This document shows positions 8,146 to 16,574 of a stretch of DNA of 64,000 bases, in pieces. The notes beneath the pieces were generated by a model. It ran no database searches. It was not told the origin of the DNA and saw nothing but the letters and a program-made list of their open reading frames with translations. This DNA comes from Lachnoclostridium sp. UBA1175 (GTDB lineage: Bacteria; Bacillota; Clostridia; Lachnospirales; Lachnospiraceae). The position numbers and the translations under genes were made by a program. How positions within the stretch are numbered: position 1 is the stretch's first letter; each line of letters starts with the position of its first letter. The DNA lies in contig DBYX01000010.1 in assembly GCA_002311665.1 (NCBI GenBank), positions 62,001 through 126,000 on the forward strand, in the 5' to 3' direction.

Positions 8146-9468
8146 TTATGCGGTCATTTTCCGAACGATCGCGCGCTGCAACTCCTCCCCGATTCCCATC
8201 GACTCGCAGTAGTTTTGTACCGTGCCGTACTTCGCGCTCATCAATTCGAAAAATCCTTCCATAAACGCTTCGCACGGAATCACGATGTTGATGTCGATGT
8301 CCGGGAACTTTTCGTGGAACTGCATCAATCGCTCGTAATTGCACTTCTTGGTGATCAAGTAATCAAACACGATGTCCGACTTGCTCACTCCGCACAGCCG
8401 CAGCAGGATCGCTGTCAAAACGCCGGTTCGATCTTTGCCTGCGGAGCAGTTGAACCAGACCCCGTGCTCCGTCGTCGCGATCAGCCTCAAAGCTTCCGCC
8501 ATGGCTTCCGACTCCGCGATGGTCATGTAGCTTCCGGGCACCGCTTCCACACTCTCCGGAACCCAGCTGCCCGCCTCGATCGGCATGTTATGATAGGAAA
8601 AGCCCTCCGCATCCTTGAGCCCGTGGGGCATGTGCTCGACCTCCCACGAGCCGCGCAGATCGATCACCGTGGTGATGTCGTTTTTGCGGAGATAGGCGAG
8701 GTCATTTTCCGAAAGCTCCTTCGGCATATCGCTTCGCACGATTCTGCCGCTCTTCGTGTACTCATCGGTCCCCTCGATGCGGAACATCGCAAGGTCGCGC
8801 GTGTTGCTCGTGGACTCCAGCATGGATTTCGGATTGGCGGTACGCTCCCAGGCGTTGTCGTAGCCGTCCGCAAGCGGCTCCCCGCGCTCTATGCGGTCAA
8901 GCTCTTTAAGACACTCTTCCACCGATTCCTCGATAAACTCGTCGCTCATCTCTCTCGTGAAGAAAAAGATGTCCCCCTCCGGCTGCTGCGTGAGGTACTC
9001 CTGCATTGAGCGAAGAAGCCCATCTGTGTCGAATTCTGCCAGCTCCGTGAGCGGCTCGGCCGCAAAGCCCTCCGGGACGACAATGTTGTTTTGCAATCCA
9101 TAGCGCGCGACGATGTGCGGATTCACAAGGGCATAGTCCCTGTGCAGCCGCTCAACGTTGCCCTCGAGCATCGGATTCCACTTATACCGGTCGTACACGT
9201 AATGCCGGTATCCGATGTCCTGCACGAGATGCAGGTAGTATCCGAGATACAAATCGTCCTCCCGCATCCGCTCGCCGAACCGGGCCCGAAAGCCCGCCAT
9301 ATCATATGCTTTCTTGTATCCGCCGCACGGAAAAATAAACAGGTGACTGTTTCCGCTCTTGCGAAAATCCGGGAGAACCGCTCCGAACCGAAGCCTCTCC
9401 GGATTACTGAATTTCCGTCTGCGAATCAACTCCTCCGTAATTGCCAAATGTACTGTACTGGATGCCAT
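8146..9468 (-). CDS. Zinc-dependent PLC-like domain fused to a tyrosine phosphatase
   Basis: The start is the ATG of MASSTVHLAI, preceded by GGGGGAG; the longer frame upstream lacks a site. The first about 200 residues resemble the zinc-dependent phospholipase C family, with metal-ligand-like residues in STVHLAI, AVLPDFR, SHLFIF and YYLHLVQDIGYRHYV. Residues from about 225 form a tyrosine/dual-specificity phosphatase of the Y_phosphatase3 type: GRIVRSD, TVIDLR and the P-loop FNCSAGKDRTG, a CX5R motif with nucleophilic Cys and Arg. The phosphatase half should hydrolyse phosphotyrosine or phosphoinositide. The fusion joins two hydrolases in one 440-residue cytosolic chain. The phosphatase call is firm and the N-terminal call moderate. 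Confidence 0.8.
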   Translation of the reverse strand: MASSTVHLAITEELIRRRKFSNPERLRFGAVLPDFRKSGNSHLFIFPCGGYKKAYDMAGFRARFGERMREDDLYLGYYLHLVQDIGYRHYVYDRYKWNPMLEGNVERLHRDYALVNPHIVARYGLQNNIVVPEGFAAEPLTELAEFDTDGLLRSMQEYLTQQPEGDIFFFTREMSDEFIEESVEECLKELDRIERGEPLADGYDNAWERTANPKSMLESTSNTRDLAMFRIEGTDEYTKSGRIVRSDMPKELSENDLAYLRKNDITTVIDLRGSWEVEHMPHGLKDAEGFSYHNMPIEAGSWVPESVEAVPGSYMTIAESEAMAEALRLIATTEHGVWFNCSAGKDRTGVLTAILLRLCGVSKSDIVFDYLITKKCNYERLMQFHEKFPDIDINIVIPCEAFMEGFFELMSAKYGTVQNYCESMGIGEELQRAIVRKMTA

Positions 9469-9555
9469 ATTCTCCCCCTTAAATTTTTTCTTGTAAATCT
9501 GACCGGCCCGTTCGTTCCCGCAAAACTCCCCGGAACGCAAATGACATGCCTTCTT

Positions 9556-10059
9556 TCACAGCTCTTTTGCGTAGTACTCCACGTCGATCACCGTGCCGTC
9601 GGGATACGTCTCGGTGTCGGTCTTCAGAAACTCCGTAAAGCCGTAGTGCACATAAATCTGCTTGTTGACAACTTCCTCCGGCTCGACGCCGACAGTCACC
9701 CTCTCGTATCCCCGTGACCGCAGGTCCTCGATCATATACACGAACAACTTCGAAAAATATCCCTGCCCGCGGTAAGGCGGATTCGTCCGGAACGCACACA
9801 GATAGGCGGTCGTCTCATCGATCAGCCCCTCGGAATCCTCGTCCGGGTCGGGCTTGATAAAAGCGGTCGCCTCGCAGATAATCTCCCCATTCAGGATGCC
9901 GTAGTACGGCAGCGTTCTTCCCTCGCGTCGGTTCGCAAGCGCCCCTTCCTTCCACACGATCCAGTTGCCCGGATCGTCGGCGTGCCTCGCGATCTCGTAC
10001 TCCCATTTACGCTCCATATCCCCGAGCGTTGCAATTCTGCAGATGAATGTGTCTTCCAT
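9556..10059 (-). CDS. GNAT-family N-acetyltransferase
   Basis: This 167-residue single-domain GNAT has the acetyl-CoA pyrophosphate loop as YRGQGYFSKLF at about 96-106 and the family's C-terminal NKQIYVHYGFTEF. Members move acetyl from acetyl-CoA to an amine; no substrate feature is visible. The ETTAYLCAFRT strand before the loop fits motif D/A. It lies between the PLC/phosphatase fusion and the cardiolipin synthase gene, on the same strand and with short gaps. Confidence 0.85.
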   Translation of the reverse strand: MEDTFICRIATLGDMERKWEYEIARHADDPGNWIVWKEGALANRREGRTLPYYGILNGEIICEATAFIKPDPDEDSEGLIDETTAYLCAFRTNPPYRGQGYFSKLFVYMIEDLRSRGYERVTVGVEPEEVVNKQIYVHYGFTEFLKTDTETYPDGTVIDVEYYAKEL

Positions 10060-10108
10060 ACAGTCACCACCCGTCGCCTGTCAGCACCTGTTCCGTACCG
10101 TCTCAAAG

Positions 10109-11707
10109 TTACAGAAGCGGCGCGATAAACCGCATCAAAAAGCCAAGGAACACATACCCCGGTTTCTCCTTTCGGATCGTCTCGTAGGTAACCTCTCGGC
10201 ACTGCGGAAACGTCTTCGCAAAATCCTCTCGCACATCGGCGATCGCGCTCGTCACCCGGTACAGGTACGCAGCGCACTCATAGTTGTGATAGAGGCTCCG
10301 GAAATCGAGATTGATGGAGCCTACCACCGCCCTCTCATCATCACACAGGAACACCTTCGAGTGGACGAAACCCGGCGTGTACTCATAAATCTTCACACCG
10401 GCGTCAAGGAGCACCCGGTAGTAGGATTTGGCAAGGGCATAGGCATACTTCTTGTCCGGGATCCCCGGCAGGATCAGCCTCACATCCACACCGCGCTGCG
10501 CCGCGTACTTCAGCGCCCCCTCGGTCCCGCCGTCCAGCACAAGGTACGGCGTCATAATGTAAACATAGCTCTTTGCGCGGTTTAAGATGTCCATATACAC
10601 CGTCTCACCGACTTTATAATCGTCCATCGGGCAGTCGCCGTAAGGAATGACAAAACCGCCCGAACTTTTGCCTCCGATCACCGGCGCACTTACAAACGGC
10701 TCCCATACATGCGTCTCCTCATCGATGTTCCACATCTGCAGGAACATCAGCGTGAAGCTTTGAACCGCGTCGCCGCGCACCATCAATCCGGCATCCTTCC
10801 ACACGCCGAAGCGCTCATAGCGGTTGATGTATTCGTCCGCATAATTAACGCCTCCGGTGAAGGCCGTATTCCCGTCCACGATGAGGATTTTCCGATGATC
10901 GCGGAAGTTGTACCTCGAGGACACGAGCGGGTAGATCGGCGCAAACTCCTTGGCGCGGATGCCGAACGACCGCAGTCTTTTGTCGTAGTCCAGCGGAAGG
11001 TGCGTAACACCGCACATGCCGTCGTACATCACGCGCACATCAACGCCGGCTGCCGCCTTCTCCATAAGGATCTCGAGTATCCTGCCCCACATATAGCCTT
11101 CGCCGATGATGAAACTCTCGATAAAGATGAATTTCTCGGCCTTTGCGATCTCCTCCAAAGCCGTTTCAAAGAAATGCTCTCCCGACGGAAAATACCTCGT
11201 CTCGGCCCCCTCGTACGCCGGAAAACAGCCGCTTCTCCCGATGCAGCGCACCAGCGCGTCCACGCCGCCGTCCGCCGCCCCGAGGCGCTCCATCACCGTG
11301 GGATCCTGCGGGATCTTCGTGCGCGTCTCCTCGGTCAACAGCTCCATGCTCTCCTTTAGATGTCGATGCCCGAAACCCATCCGCGTATAATACAGAAAGA
11401 TCGATGCCGGAATCGGAAATATCGCTATGAAAAACAGCCACGTCAGCTTGCTCGATGCATCGATGTCACTTGCGAACAGGTATACCAGCATCACAATCGT
11501 GAACAGTCCGTTGATCACGCGGAAAGCCGGCTTGAAATCTCCCAGCCAGCTCACGACCGCTATGAAAACGACGATCTGCAGCAGCATCAAAAAGAGCAGT
11601 ATCCAAAAACGGCTGAAAAAGAACGAAAGCAGGCCTTTCTTTCGTTTCTTTGTCAGCCGTAAAACACCGTCTTCATAGTATCGCTCGTAAACCTTAGCCT
11701 TTGCCAT
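10109..11707 (-). CDS. cls: Cardiolipin synthase (phospholipase D family)
   Basis: This 532-residue protein has two N-terminal membrane helices (residues about 28-60 and 65-90), a short linker and two PLD catalytic motifs: HRKILIVDGNTAFTGG and HSKVFLCDDERAVVGS, each supplying the HxK...GG/GS residues. This order matches bacterial Cls, which condenses two phosphatidylglycerols to cardiolipin and glycerol at the inner leaflet. A good sigma-A promoter lies directly upstream at 11731-11759, so the gene is probably a transcription start inside the long minus-strand run. Confidence 0.92.
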   Translation of the reverse strand: MAKAKVYERYYEDGVLRLTKKRKKGLLSFFFSRFWILLFLMLLQIVVFIAVVSWLGDFKPAFRVINGLFTIVMLVYLFASDIDASSKLTWLFFIAIFPIPASIFLYYTRMGFGHRHLKESMELLTEETRTKIPQDPTVMERLGAADGGVDALVRCIGRSGCFPAYEGAETRYFPSGEHFFETALEEIAKAEKFIFIESFIIGEGYMWGRILEILMEKAAAGVDVRVMYDGMCGVTHLPLDYDKRLRSFGIRAKEFAPIYPLVSSRYNFRDHRKILIVDGNTAFTGGVNYADEYINRYERFGVWKDAGLMVRGDAVQSFTLMFLQMWNIDEETHVWEPFVSAPVIGGKSSGGFVIPYGDCPMDDYKVGETVYMDILNRAKSYVYIMTPYLVLDGGTEGALKYAAQRGVDVRLILPGIPDKKYAYALAKSYYRVLLDAGVKIYEYTPGFVHSKVFLCDDERAVVGSINLDFRSLYHNYECAAYLYRVTSAIADVREDFAKTFPQCREVTYETIRKEKPGYVFLGFLMRFIAPLL

Positions 11708-11730
11708 ATTCTCTTTCCCCCGTATGCTTT

Positions 11731-11759
11731 ATTATACCGAGAAAGACAGCTAAAATCAA
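11731..11759 (-). promoter_or_regulatory. Sigma-A promoter of cardiolipin synthase gene
   Basis: On the minus strand TTGATT is followed after exactly 17 bases by a perfect TATAAT, about 24 bases before the ATG. No operator-like repeat was seen around it. Confidence 0.75.
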
Positions 11760-11867
11760 CGGATATTCCACTGCGAAGCACGCATTTTGGATGATTGGTC
11801 TGCTCAGCCCCTGATCAACTCGCCTCAGCAGTACGTGCTGCAGTCAAAGCCGCGGCAACGGATCAGA

Positions 11868-12242
11868 TCATCCGTTTGTAATTCCCTCCAGAATTTCTTT
11901 TTGCTTCTTCTTGCTGAAGCTGCCGAGCACGACGTCATACGCGTGGTCAAGGCAGTCTTTTACGACGTCATCCGGCACGCTCCCGCTCACCTTCACTGAG
12001 TTCCAGTGCACCTTGTTCATATAGTACCCGGGGATGATGTCCTCGTACTTCCTGCGCAGGAACTCGCCCTCCAGCGGCTCCAGCTTGAGCGTGATGTAGT
12101 AGGGATTGTTGTCATCGTCGCGGCACACGGCGGCGAACATTTTCCCGCCGATATGGTAACGGATCCAGTTCCACTCCTCCTGAAAATCCTTCGTCACGCC
12201 GGTCTTCTCCATCAGATAGCTGTCGACCCAGTCGTACTTCAT
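11868..12242 (-). CDS. MmcQ/YjbR family protein
   Basis: This is a 124-residue MmcQ/YjbR-like (CyaY-fold) protein. The start encodes MKYDWVD, since GGGAGGG precedes it by seven bases and this avoids overlap with the upstream stop. Family marks are GGKMFAAVCRDD, ITLKLEPLEGEFLRRKYEDIIPGYYMNKVHWNSV and the C-terminal HAYDVVLGSFSKKKQKE. The family is often called DNA-binding on structural grounds, but its function is not established. The downstream gap to cls contains the cls promoter. Confidence 0.85.
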   Translation of the reverse strand: MKYDWVDSYLMEKTGVTKDFQEEWNWIRYHIGGKMFAAVCRDDDNNPYYITLKLEPLEGEFLRRKYEDIIPGYYMNKVHWNSVKVSGSVPDDVVKDCLDHAYDVVLGSFSKKKQKEILEGITNG

Positions 12243-12261
12243 CGCCTGTCCCTCCCGCAAA

Positions 12262-13209
12262 TCACATTTCAAACCGATACACCTTCACCTGCCGCTTGCC
12301 CTCGGCGTACATCTCATTGTCCTCGGGGATGTCCACAGTCTCCAGGTACGTCCCGCCGGCCAGCTCACAGGTGCGCGCCGACGCATCGTTCGATGGGATG
12401 CAGGTGATGATCACGTACCCGAGGTCGTGCTTGCGCGCCTGCGTAAACAAAAGCTCGCACGCCTTCGCCGCATAGCGATGCCCGCGGTACGGCTCGTCGA
12501 TTTCGTAACCGATGTTGCCGCCGATATAAAGCTTGTCGTTGTGACCGATGCGCAGGTCGCATTTTCCGATCTTCGTACCGTCCGAAAGGCAGATCTCAAA
12601 ATGATACGCAGGCACCCACTGTTTCTCCGGCTGCGCCTCGCACGTGCGCACCAGCCGCAGGAAGATCTCGTCCGACCGAAGGTCACTCACGTCGTAAAAT
12701 GAAGACTGCTCCGGAAGCTGCCGTACCGTATCCCGGAACATCTCAAACCGCTGTCCCAGGGAGTACACAAACTCCTGGTTTGCGATCAGCTGCAGAATGT
12801 CCTCCTCCGTCGCCCAGCGCGCGTCAACCGCCTCATCCGGCTGAAGCACGATGTCCTTGATGTCAACATCCCTGCGCAGCAGATAGATGTCCTGGAAGTA
12901 GTTCTTGCGCTGATACGTCGTAAAGAGCGTAAACTCATGCTCTTTCGCTGCAATGCCGGTCTCCTCCGCGATCTCGCGCACGGCCGACTGCAGCGTGGTC
13001 TCGCCCGCGAGCGTACCGCCGCCCACGAACTCCCACTGGTTGCCCGCCTTCTTGGCCGGATGGCGCTTCTGGATCAAAAACTCGCCCTTCGAATTCCGGA
13101 CCCACACCTCAACGCACACATAGTACTCGCCCTCGCCGAATGCCTCGCCGCGCACGTGCGTGCGCCCGAGCGGCTTTCTCTCACTGTCAAACAAGTCCCA
13201 AAGTTCCAT
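12262..13209 (-). CDS. Nudix hydrolase-GNAT acetyltransferase fusion
   Basis: The start encodes MELWDLFDSERKPLG, with GGGGG eight bases upstream. Residues 1 to about 170 are a Nudix domain with a clean box (GGGTLAGETTLQSAVREIAEETGI). The opening MELWDLFD...PLG is typical of IDI/YfcD-like Nudix proteins. From about 180 a RimJ/RimL-type GNAT domain follows, with IGYEIDEPYRGHRYAAKACELL and NDASARTCELAGGT. Both halves look intact, so one protein should pair a pyrophosphohydrolase with an acetyltransferase. The substrate link between them is unknown. Confidence 0.85.
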   Translation of the reverse strand: MELWDLFDSERKPLGRTHVRGEAFGEGEYYVCVEVWVRNSKGEFLIQKRHPAKKAGNQWEFVGGGTLAGETTLQSAVREIAEETGIAAKEHEFTLFTTYQRKNYFQDIYLLRRDVDIKDIVLQPDEAVDARWATEEDILQLIANQEFVYSLGQRFEMFRDTVRQLPEQSSFYDVSDLRSDEIFLRLVRTCEAQPEKQWVPAYHFEICLSDGTKIGKCDLRIGHNDKLYIGGNIGYEIDEPYRGHRYAAKACELLFTQARKHDLGYVIITCIPSNDASARTCELAGGTYLETVDIPEDNEMYAEGKRQVKVYRFEM

Positions 13210-13272
13210 CGCTGTATACCCCCTGTTCATTTTCATTTTCCTAAAGAACCGCGCCGGATATCGTTCCCAGCC

Positions 13273-13797
13273 TTACAGTTCCTTCGCCATAAACAACAGC
13301 AGATCGTCGTCGTTGACGCACGGCTCGTACTGCCCGAGCTGCTTGCCCTGGTACCACACGCCGCTGCCGTCCGGCACGTAGCCGCGCTTCACGTAGATGC
13401 GCTGCGCCGGGCCGTACCCGGAGTGCACGCCGACTGCGAGGAACACATGGTCCGTGATCTTCGCCGCCTCGGCCTCCGCTACGTCCAGAAGCTTGTTGCC
13501 GATGCCGACGTTGTGGATATGGAAGAACACGCACAGGTCCACAATCTCCGGCCATCCTTTGCCGGCGTAAGGTCCCTCCGTCGGATGCAGCACAAGCGTG
13601 CAGATACCGACGACCTCACCGTTGTATTCCGGGATAAACACCAGCCGCTCACCGGCCTCCTGCTCCCGAAGGTATCCCTCGTACGTCTCCATCTGCGGAT
13701 GCCAGCCGTACGAGTTGTACGTATCGAACAGAACCTTAGCATCCGCCTCGGTCATGCTGCGGATCTTAACGGTCCCATCATCATAATATACTGTCAT
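13273..13797 (-). CDS. GNAT-family N-acetyltransferase
   Basis: This is a 174-residue GNAT from the ATG encoding MTVYYDD, which lies eight bases after GGAG. The CoA loop reads HNVGIGNKLLDVAEAEA and follows the strand EIVDLCVFF. A late GPAQRIYVKRGYVPDG matches the motif B tyrosine region. The substrate is unknown; the NSYGWHPQ and FIPEYNG segments recur in clostridial GNATs. It is flanked by other GNAT genes on the same strand. Confidence 0.83.
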   Translation of the reverse strand: MTVYYDDGTVKIRSMTEADAKVLFDTYNSYGWHPQMETYEGYLREQEAGERLVFIPEYNGEVVGICTLVLHPTEGPYAGKGWPEIVDLCVFFHIHNVGIGNKLLDVAEAEAAKITDHVFLAVGVHSGYGPAQRIYVKRGYVPDGSGVWYQGKQLGQYEPCVNDDDLLLFMAKEL

Positions 13798-13878
13798 AGT
13801 CAATTCTCCTAGTCTTTTTTCTTGCGGTACTCTTTTTATCCTTCAGTCTTTCAGATGCTTGCGCAAAAGCAGCGATTT

Positions 13879-14358
13879 CTACAACTCGTGATAATACGGG
13901 CAGATGTTCTCGTAGTGCCCGTCCTTCATGCGGAAACCGCCCGGGATCGTCCCGAGCTGCACGAACCCGAGCCGCTCGTACAGGTGCCTTGCGTGCACGT
14001 TGCTCTCAACGACCGCGTTGAACTGAAGCACGCGGAAACCAAGCTCCCGGCCCATCCGCAGGCAGTCCTTCACCAGCATCTCGCCGATGTGGCGGCCGCG
14101 CGCGTCCGAAGATACCGCGTAGCTCGCGTTGCAGATGTGCCCGCACCGTCCCACATTGTTCGGATGCAGGATGTAAAGCCCGTAGACTTTGCCGTCCTCC
14201 TCCGCGACGCCGCAGTAGCTCTGTGATGCGAAAAATGCATCCCCGCTCTCCGCGTCAAGCAGTTCCTCCTGCGGGAACGCGATGCCGTCCTCGACAACCT
14301 CGTTCCAGATCCGGATCATGTCCGGCAGATCCTGTTTCGTGTACTCACGAACCTGCAT
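13879..14358 (-). CDS. GNAT-family N-acetyltransferase, phosphinothricin-type-like
   Basis: This 159-residue GNAT begins MQVREYTKQDLPDMIRIWNEVVEDG. The CoA loop is ARGRHIGEMLVKDCL, followed by FNAVVESNVHARHLYERLGF, a strong match to the GNAT group that includes phosphinothricin acetyltransferases and YhhY-like proteins. It is probably an amine or amino-acid acetyltransferase, but substrate residues cannot be assigned. A 5-bp perfect hairpin (CGTCC/GGACG) at 14382-14397 lies in the gap just upstream. Confidence 0.85.
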   Translation of the reverse strand: MQVREYTKQDLPDMIRIWNEVVEDGIAFPQEELLDAESGDAFFASQSYCGVAEEDGKVYGLYILHPNNVGRCGHICNASYAVSSDARGRHIGEMLVKDCLRMGRELGFRVLQFNAVVESNVHARHLYERLGFVQLGTIPGGFRMKDGHYENICPYYHEL

Positions 14359-14410
14359 GTTTCATACCTCCGTTTCTCGAACGTCCTTTTACGGACGCTC
14401 TCCGCTTACT

Positions 14411-15589
14411 TTACCGATGGATGTACAGTCTCGTCATCTCCGGCTCGTCGTCGCCCTGCGCCATGCAGTGGAACTCCCAGCCGTACCGCTCATAGAAGCC
14501 GGTGTGGTCCGTCACGAGATACACCGGCGAGATGCCGTGCGCACGCTGGTCCTCCACAACGAGGTCCAGGAGCTTGCCCGCGATGCCACGGCCGCGATAG
14601 CCTTCCTCGGTGTACACCGCGCACACGTTGGGTGTCAGGTCCTTGCGGTCGTGGAAGTCATTCTCGATCACGCCGAGCCCGCCGACGATCGTATCGCCGT
14701 CGAGGCACACATACCAGCCGTACTCGGTCTCACCGCTTAAATACGCGTCCATGCACTCGAGGTACGCCTCCGCGGGCACGCCCCATTTTTCGTGAAACCA
14801 CTGAGCCGCGTCGTCCTTGCGCTCCGGGATCTCCCGAAGCGTCTTGTATTGTAATTCGTTCATCGAAAAATTCTCCTCGATAATCTTTCGCAGTTCGTCC
14901 CACCTGAAGATCGTCAACACGTCGTCGTGGTCGTCCTGCTCGTAGTCGACATCCCCCTTGTACCAGACCGGGAACAGCCCCACGCTGCGCGAACCCTCGA
15001 CGTCCCACCGATAGTTGTCGCCGATGTACCACACGTCCTCGGGCGCGAGGTCCGCCTTCTCGAGCGCCAGCCGGAAAATCCTCGGATTCGGCTTGCGGAA
15101 CAGATACTCGCTGGTCGGGATGATGAATTCAAAATGATTGTCCGGAAGCACCTTGTTGATACGCTCGCGCACGATGTTTCCGTCGTAGCTGATGTTGCTG
15201 AGAACCGCCGTGCGGATGCCCTGCTCCCACAAAAACTGCAAAAACGCTGTCATGCCCTCCGTCGGTCTTCCGGGCGACGCCGCATCCCAGAACACGCGGT
15301 CGATCTCCGCCGAAGTCAGGTCAATCGTAATTCCGAGCGACTCGTAGAGATACGATGTGAACATGTGATTCGGGATTTCAACGCTCTTGGTGCCCGGCGT
15401 ATTCGGATCCGCGCGCTTCATTTCTTTGATGACCGCGACCGCCTCCGCCTGTACCTGCTCGGGCGTAAGGTTGTAGCGGTTTCTCGTCGCATGCTGCATC
15501 ACCGCTGCTGTGCCGTTAAGGCCACAGAACGGCCCCTCCGTGATGAGCGTCTGCCCGTAGTCAAACAGGATCATTTTCGGTTTCTTCAT
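14411..15589 (-). CDS. HAD hydrolase-GNAT acetyltransferase fusion
   Basis: Residues 1 to about 240 form a HAD-superfamily hydrolase: MILFDYGQT supplies motif I but has Tyr where a second Asp is usual (DxGQT form, as in YjjG-like proteins). LSNIS is motif II, and FRKPNPRIF with YIGDN form motifs III and IV. After a short break (FSMNELQYKT) a GNAT domain follows with YRGRGIAGKLLDLVV and a C-terminal FYERYGW. Two in-frame alternative starts (GTG 15601, ATG 15598) lie just upstream of the chosen ATG and the AAAGGG signal does not decide between them. The two activities are likely a phosphatase and an acetyltransferase in one chain. Confidence 0.85.
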   Translation of the reverse strand: MKKPKMILFDYGQTLITEGPFCGLNGTAAVMQHATRNRYNLTPEQVQAEAVAVIKEMKRADPNTPGTKSVEIPNHMFTSYLYESLGITIDLTSAEIDRVFWDAASPGRPTEGMTAFLQFLWEQGIRTAVLSNISYDGNIVRERINKVLPDNHFEFIIPTSEYLFRKPNPRIFRLALEKADLAPEDVWYIGDNYRWDVEGSRSVGLFPVWYKGDVDYEQDDHDDVLTIFRWDELRKIIEENFSMNELQYKTLREIPERKDDAAQWFHEKWGVPAEAYLECMDAYLSGETEYGWYVCLDGDTIVGGLGVIENDFHDRKDLTPNVCAVYTEEGYRGRGIAGKLLDLVVEDQRAHGISPVYLVTDHTGFYERYGWEFHCMAQGDDEPEMTRLYIHR

Positions 15590-15617
15590 TGTGCGCATCA
15601 CCCTTTCCGGCGATCGA

Positions 15618-16067
15618 TCATCGCAGATTGATCAGCCATTCGTCGCCTTCCACAATATACTGAAACTCCGTGAGCTCCGGATCGTCGAACACCTTGAGAA
15701 GCTCCTGCAGATCGTCCACCGCGGAAATGTTCGCAAGCTCCGCGCGGTCGATCCACGTCATCTCGCCCTCCTCGGACGAAACAACCTCGCCCGTGAACTG
15801 CGTCGCCTCGAACAGCAGCACGATGTAGCGCCCGCCTTCAATCGGAAAATGCTTGATCCCGACCATGCGCGGCTTCTCGATCGTAAGCCCCGTCTCCTCC
15901 TTCATCTCGCGCACAACCGCGTCGACGAAGGATTCCCCGCGCTCCACGTGACCGCCCGGCAGCGTGTACCCCTGCCAGTCCTTCTTCACGCGGTTTTGCA
16001 ACAGCACGCGGTCACCGTCCTTGATCAGGCAGAGCACCGCCAGTTCCACTCGTTCCGTTCTGTCCAT
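15618..16067 (-). CDS. Nudix hydrolase, MutT/8-oxo-dGTPase-like
   Basis: This 149-residue protein starts at the ATG encoding MDRTERVELAVLCLI, with AGGAG four bases upstream; the GTG at 16079 is less likely. The Nudix box is canonical (GGHVERGESFVDAVVREMKEETGL). Short single-domain proteins of this kind usually clean up oxidised or non-canonical nucleotides such as 8-oxo-dGTP. The upstream GNAT gene stops at 16076, so the two are tightly coupled. Confidence 0.85.
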   Translation of the reverse strand: MDRTERVELAVLCLIKDGDRVLLQNRVKKDWQGYTLPGGHVERGESFVDAVVREMKEETGLTIEKPRMVGIKHFPIEGGRYIVLLFEATQFTGEVVSSEEGEMTWIDRAELANISAVDDLQELLKVFDDPELTEFQYIVEGDEWLINLR

Positions 16068-16075
16068 TTTGCTCC

Positions 16076-16549
16076 TCACAGGTCACAGACCATGATATAT
16101 TCCTCGGCGTTCTCGTCCACTATTGAAAAGCCGACCTTCTCATACACTCGTATCGCTGCTTTGTTGGCCTTCTGCACCGCGAGCGACGCTCGCCGGAAGC
16201 CCTTGGTTCTCAATAGCCCGATCATTCCTTTCATAAGCCGCGTTCCGGCCCCTCTGCCGCGATATTCCCTGTACAGCGAGATGGCAAATGACGGCGTCTC
16301 GTCGTCCACATGCCCGTAGTCGTTCATGATGCGCGTCCACGCGGCGCCGACCACCCGTCCGTTATCTTCCACAACCATACAACAGTCCGCGCGACCGCTG
16401 CCGAAGTCCTCGTAATACATCCGAAGTTCCGGCAGCTCGACGATCGACCGATCCGGCGGCTCCACGCCATCCGGAATAAAGATCGCCTCGTACAGGAAGT
16501 CTTTCAAAATGCCGGCGTCCTCCACCTTCGCAATACGAAATGTGATCAC
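16076..16549 (-). CDS. GNAT-family N-acetyltransferase
   Basis: This 157-residue GNAT starts with GTG, and its AGGAG lies eight bases upstream inside the loop of a perfect 6-bp hairpin (16552-16568). The CoA loop is YRGRGAGTRLMKGMIGLL, followed by LAVQKANKAAIRVYEKVGFSIV, the classical RimI-like motif B. The substrate is unknown. The coding sequence runs into the MutT-like Nudix gene and is probably co-translated with it. Confidence 0.87.
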   Translation of the reverse strand: MITFRIAKVEDAGILKDFLYEAIFIPDGVEPPDRSIVELPELRMYYEDFGSGRADCCMVVEDNGRVVGAAWTRIMNDYGHVDDETPSFAISLYREYRGRGAGTRLMKGMIGLLRTKGFRRASLAVQKANKAAIRVYEKVGFSIVDENAEEYIMVCDL

Positions 16550-16551
16550 GT

Positions 16552-16568
16552 TTGTTATCTCCTAACAA
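16552..16568. promoter_or_regulatory. Hairpin holding a ribosome binding site in its loop
   Basis: TTGTTA-TCTCC-TAACAA is a perfect 6-bp inverted repeat. In the minus-strand transcript the five-base loop is GGAGA, the Shine-Dalgarno of the GNAT gene that begins with GTG at 16549. The short AU-rich stem is weak, so any effect on translation would be modest. Confidence 0.4.
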
Positions 16569-16574
16569 TATTTC

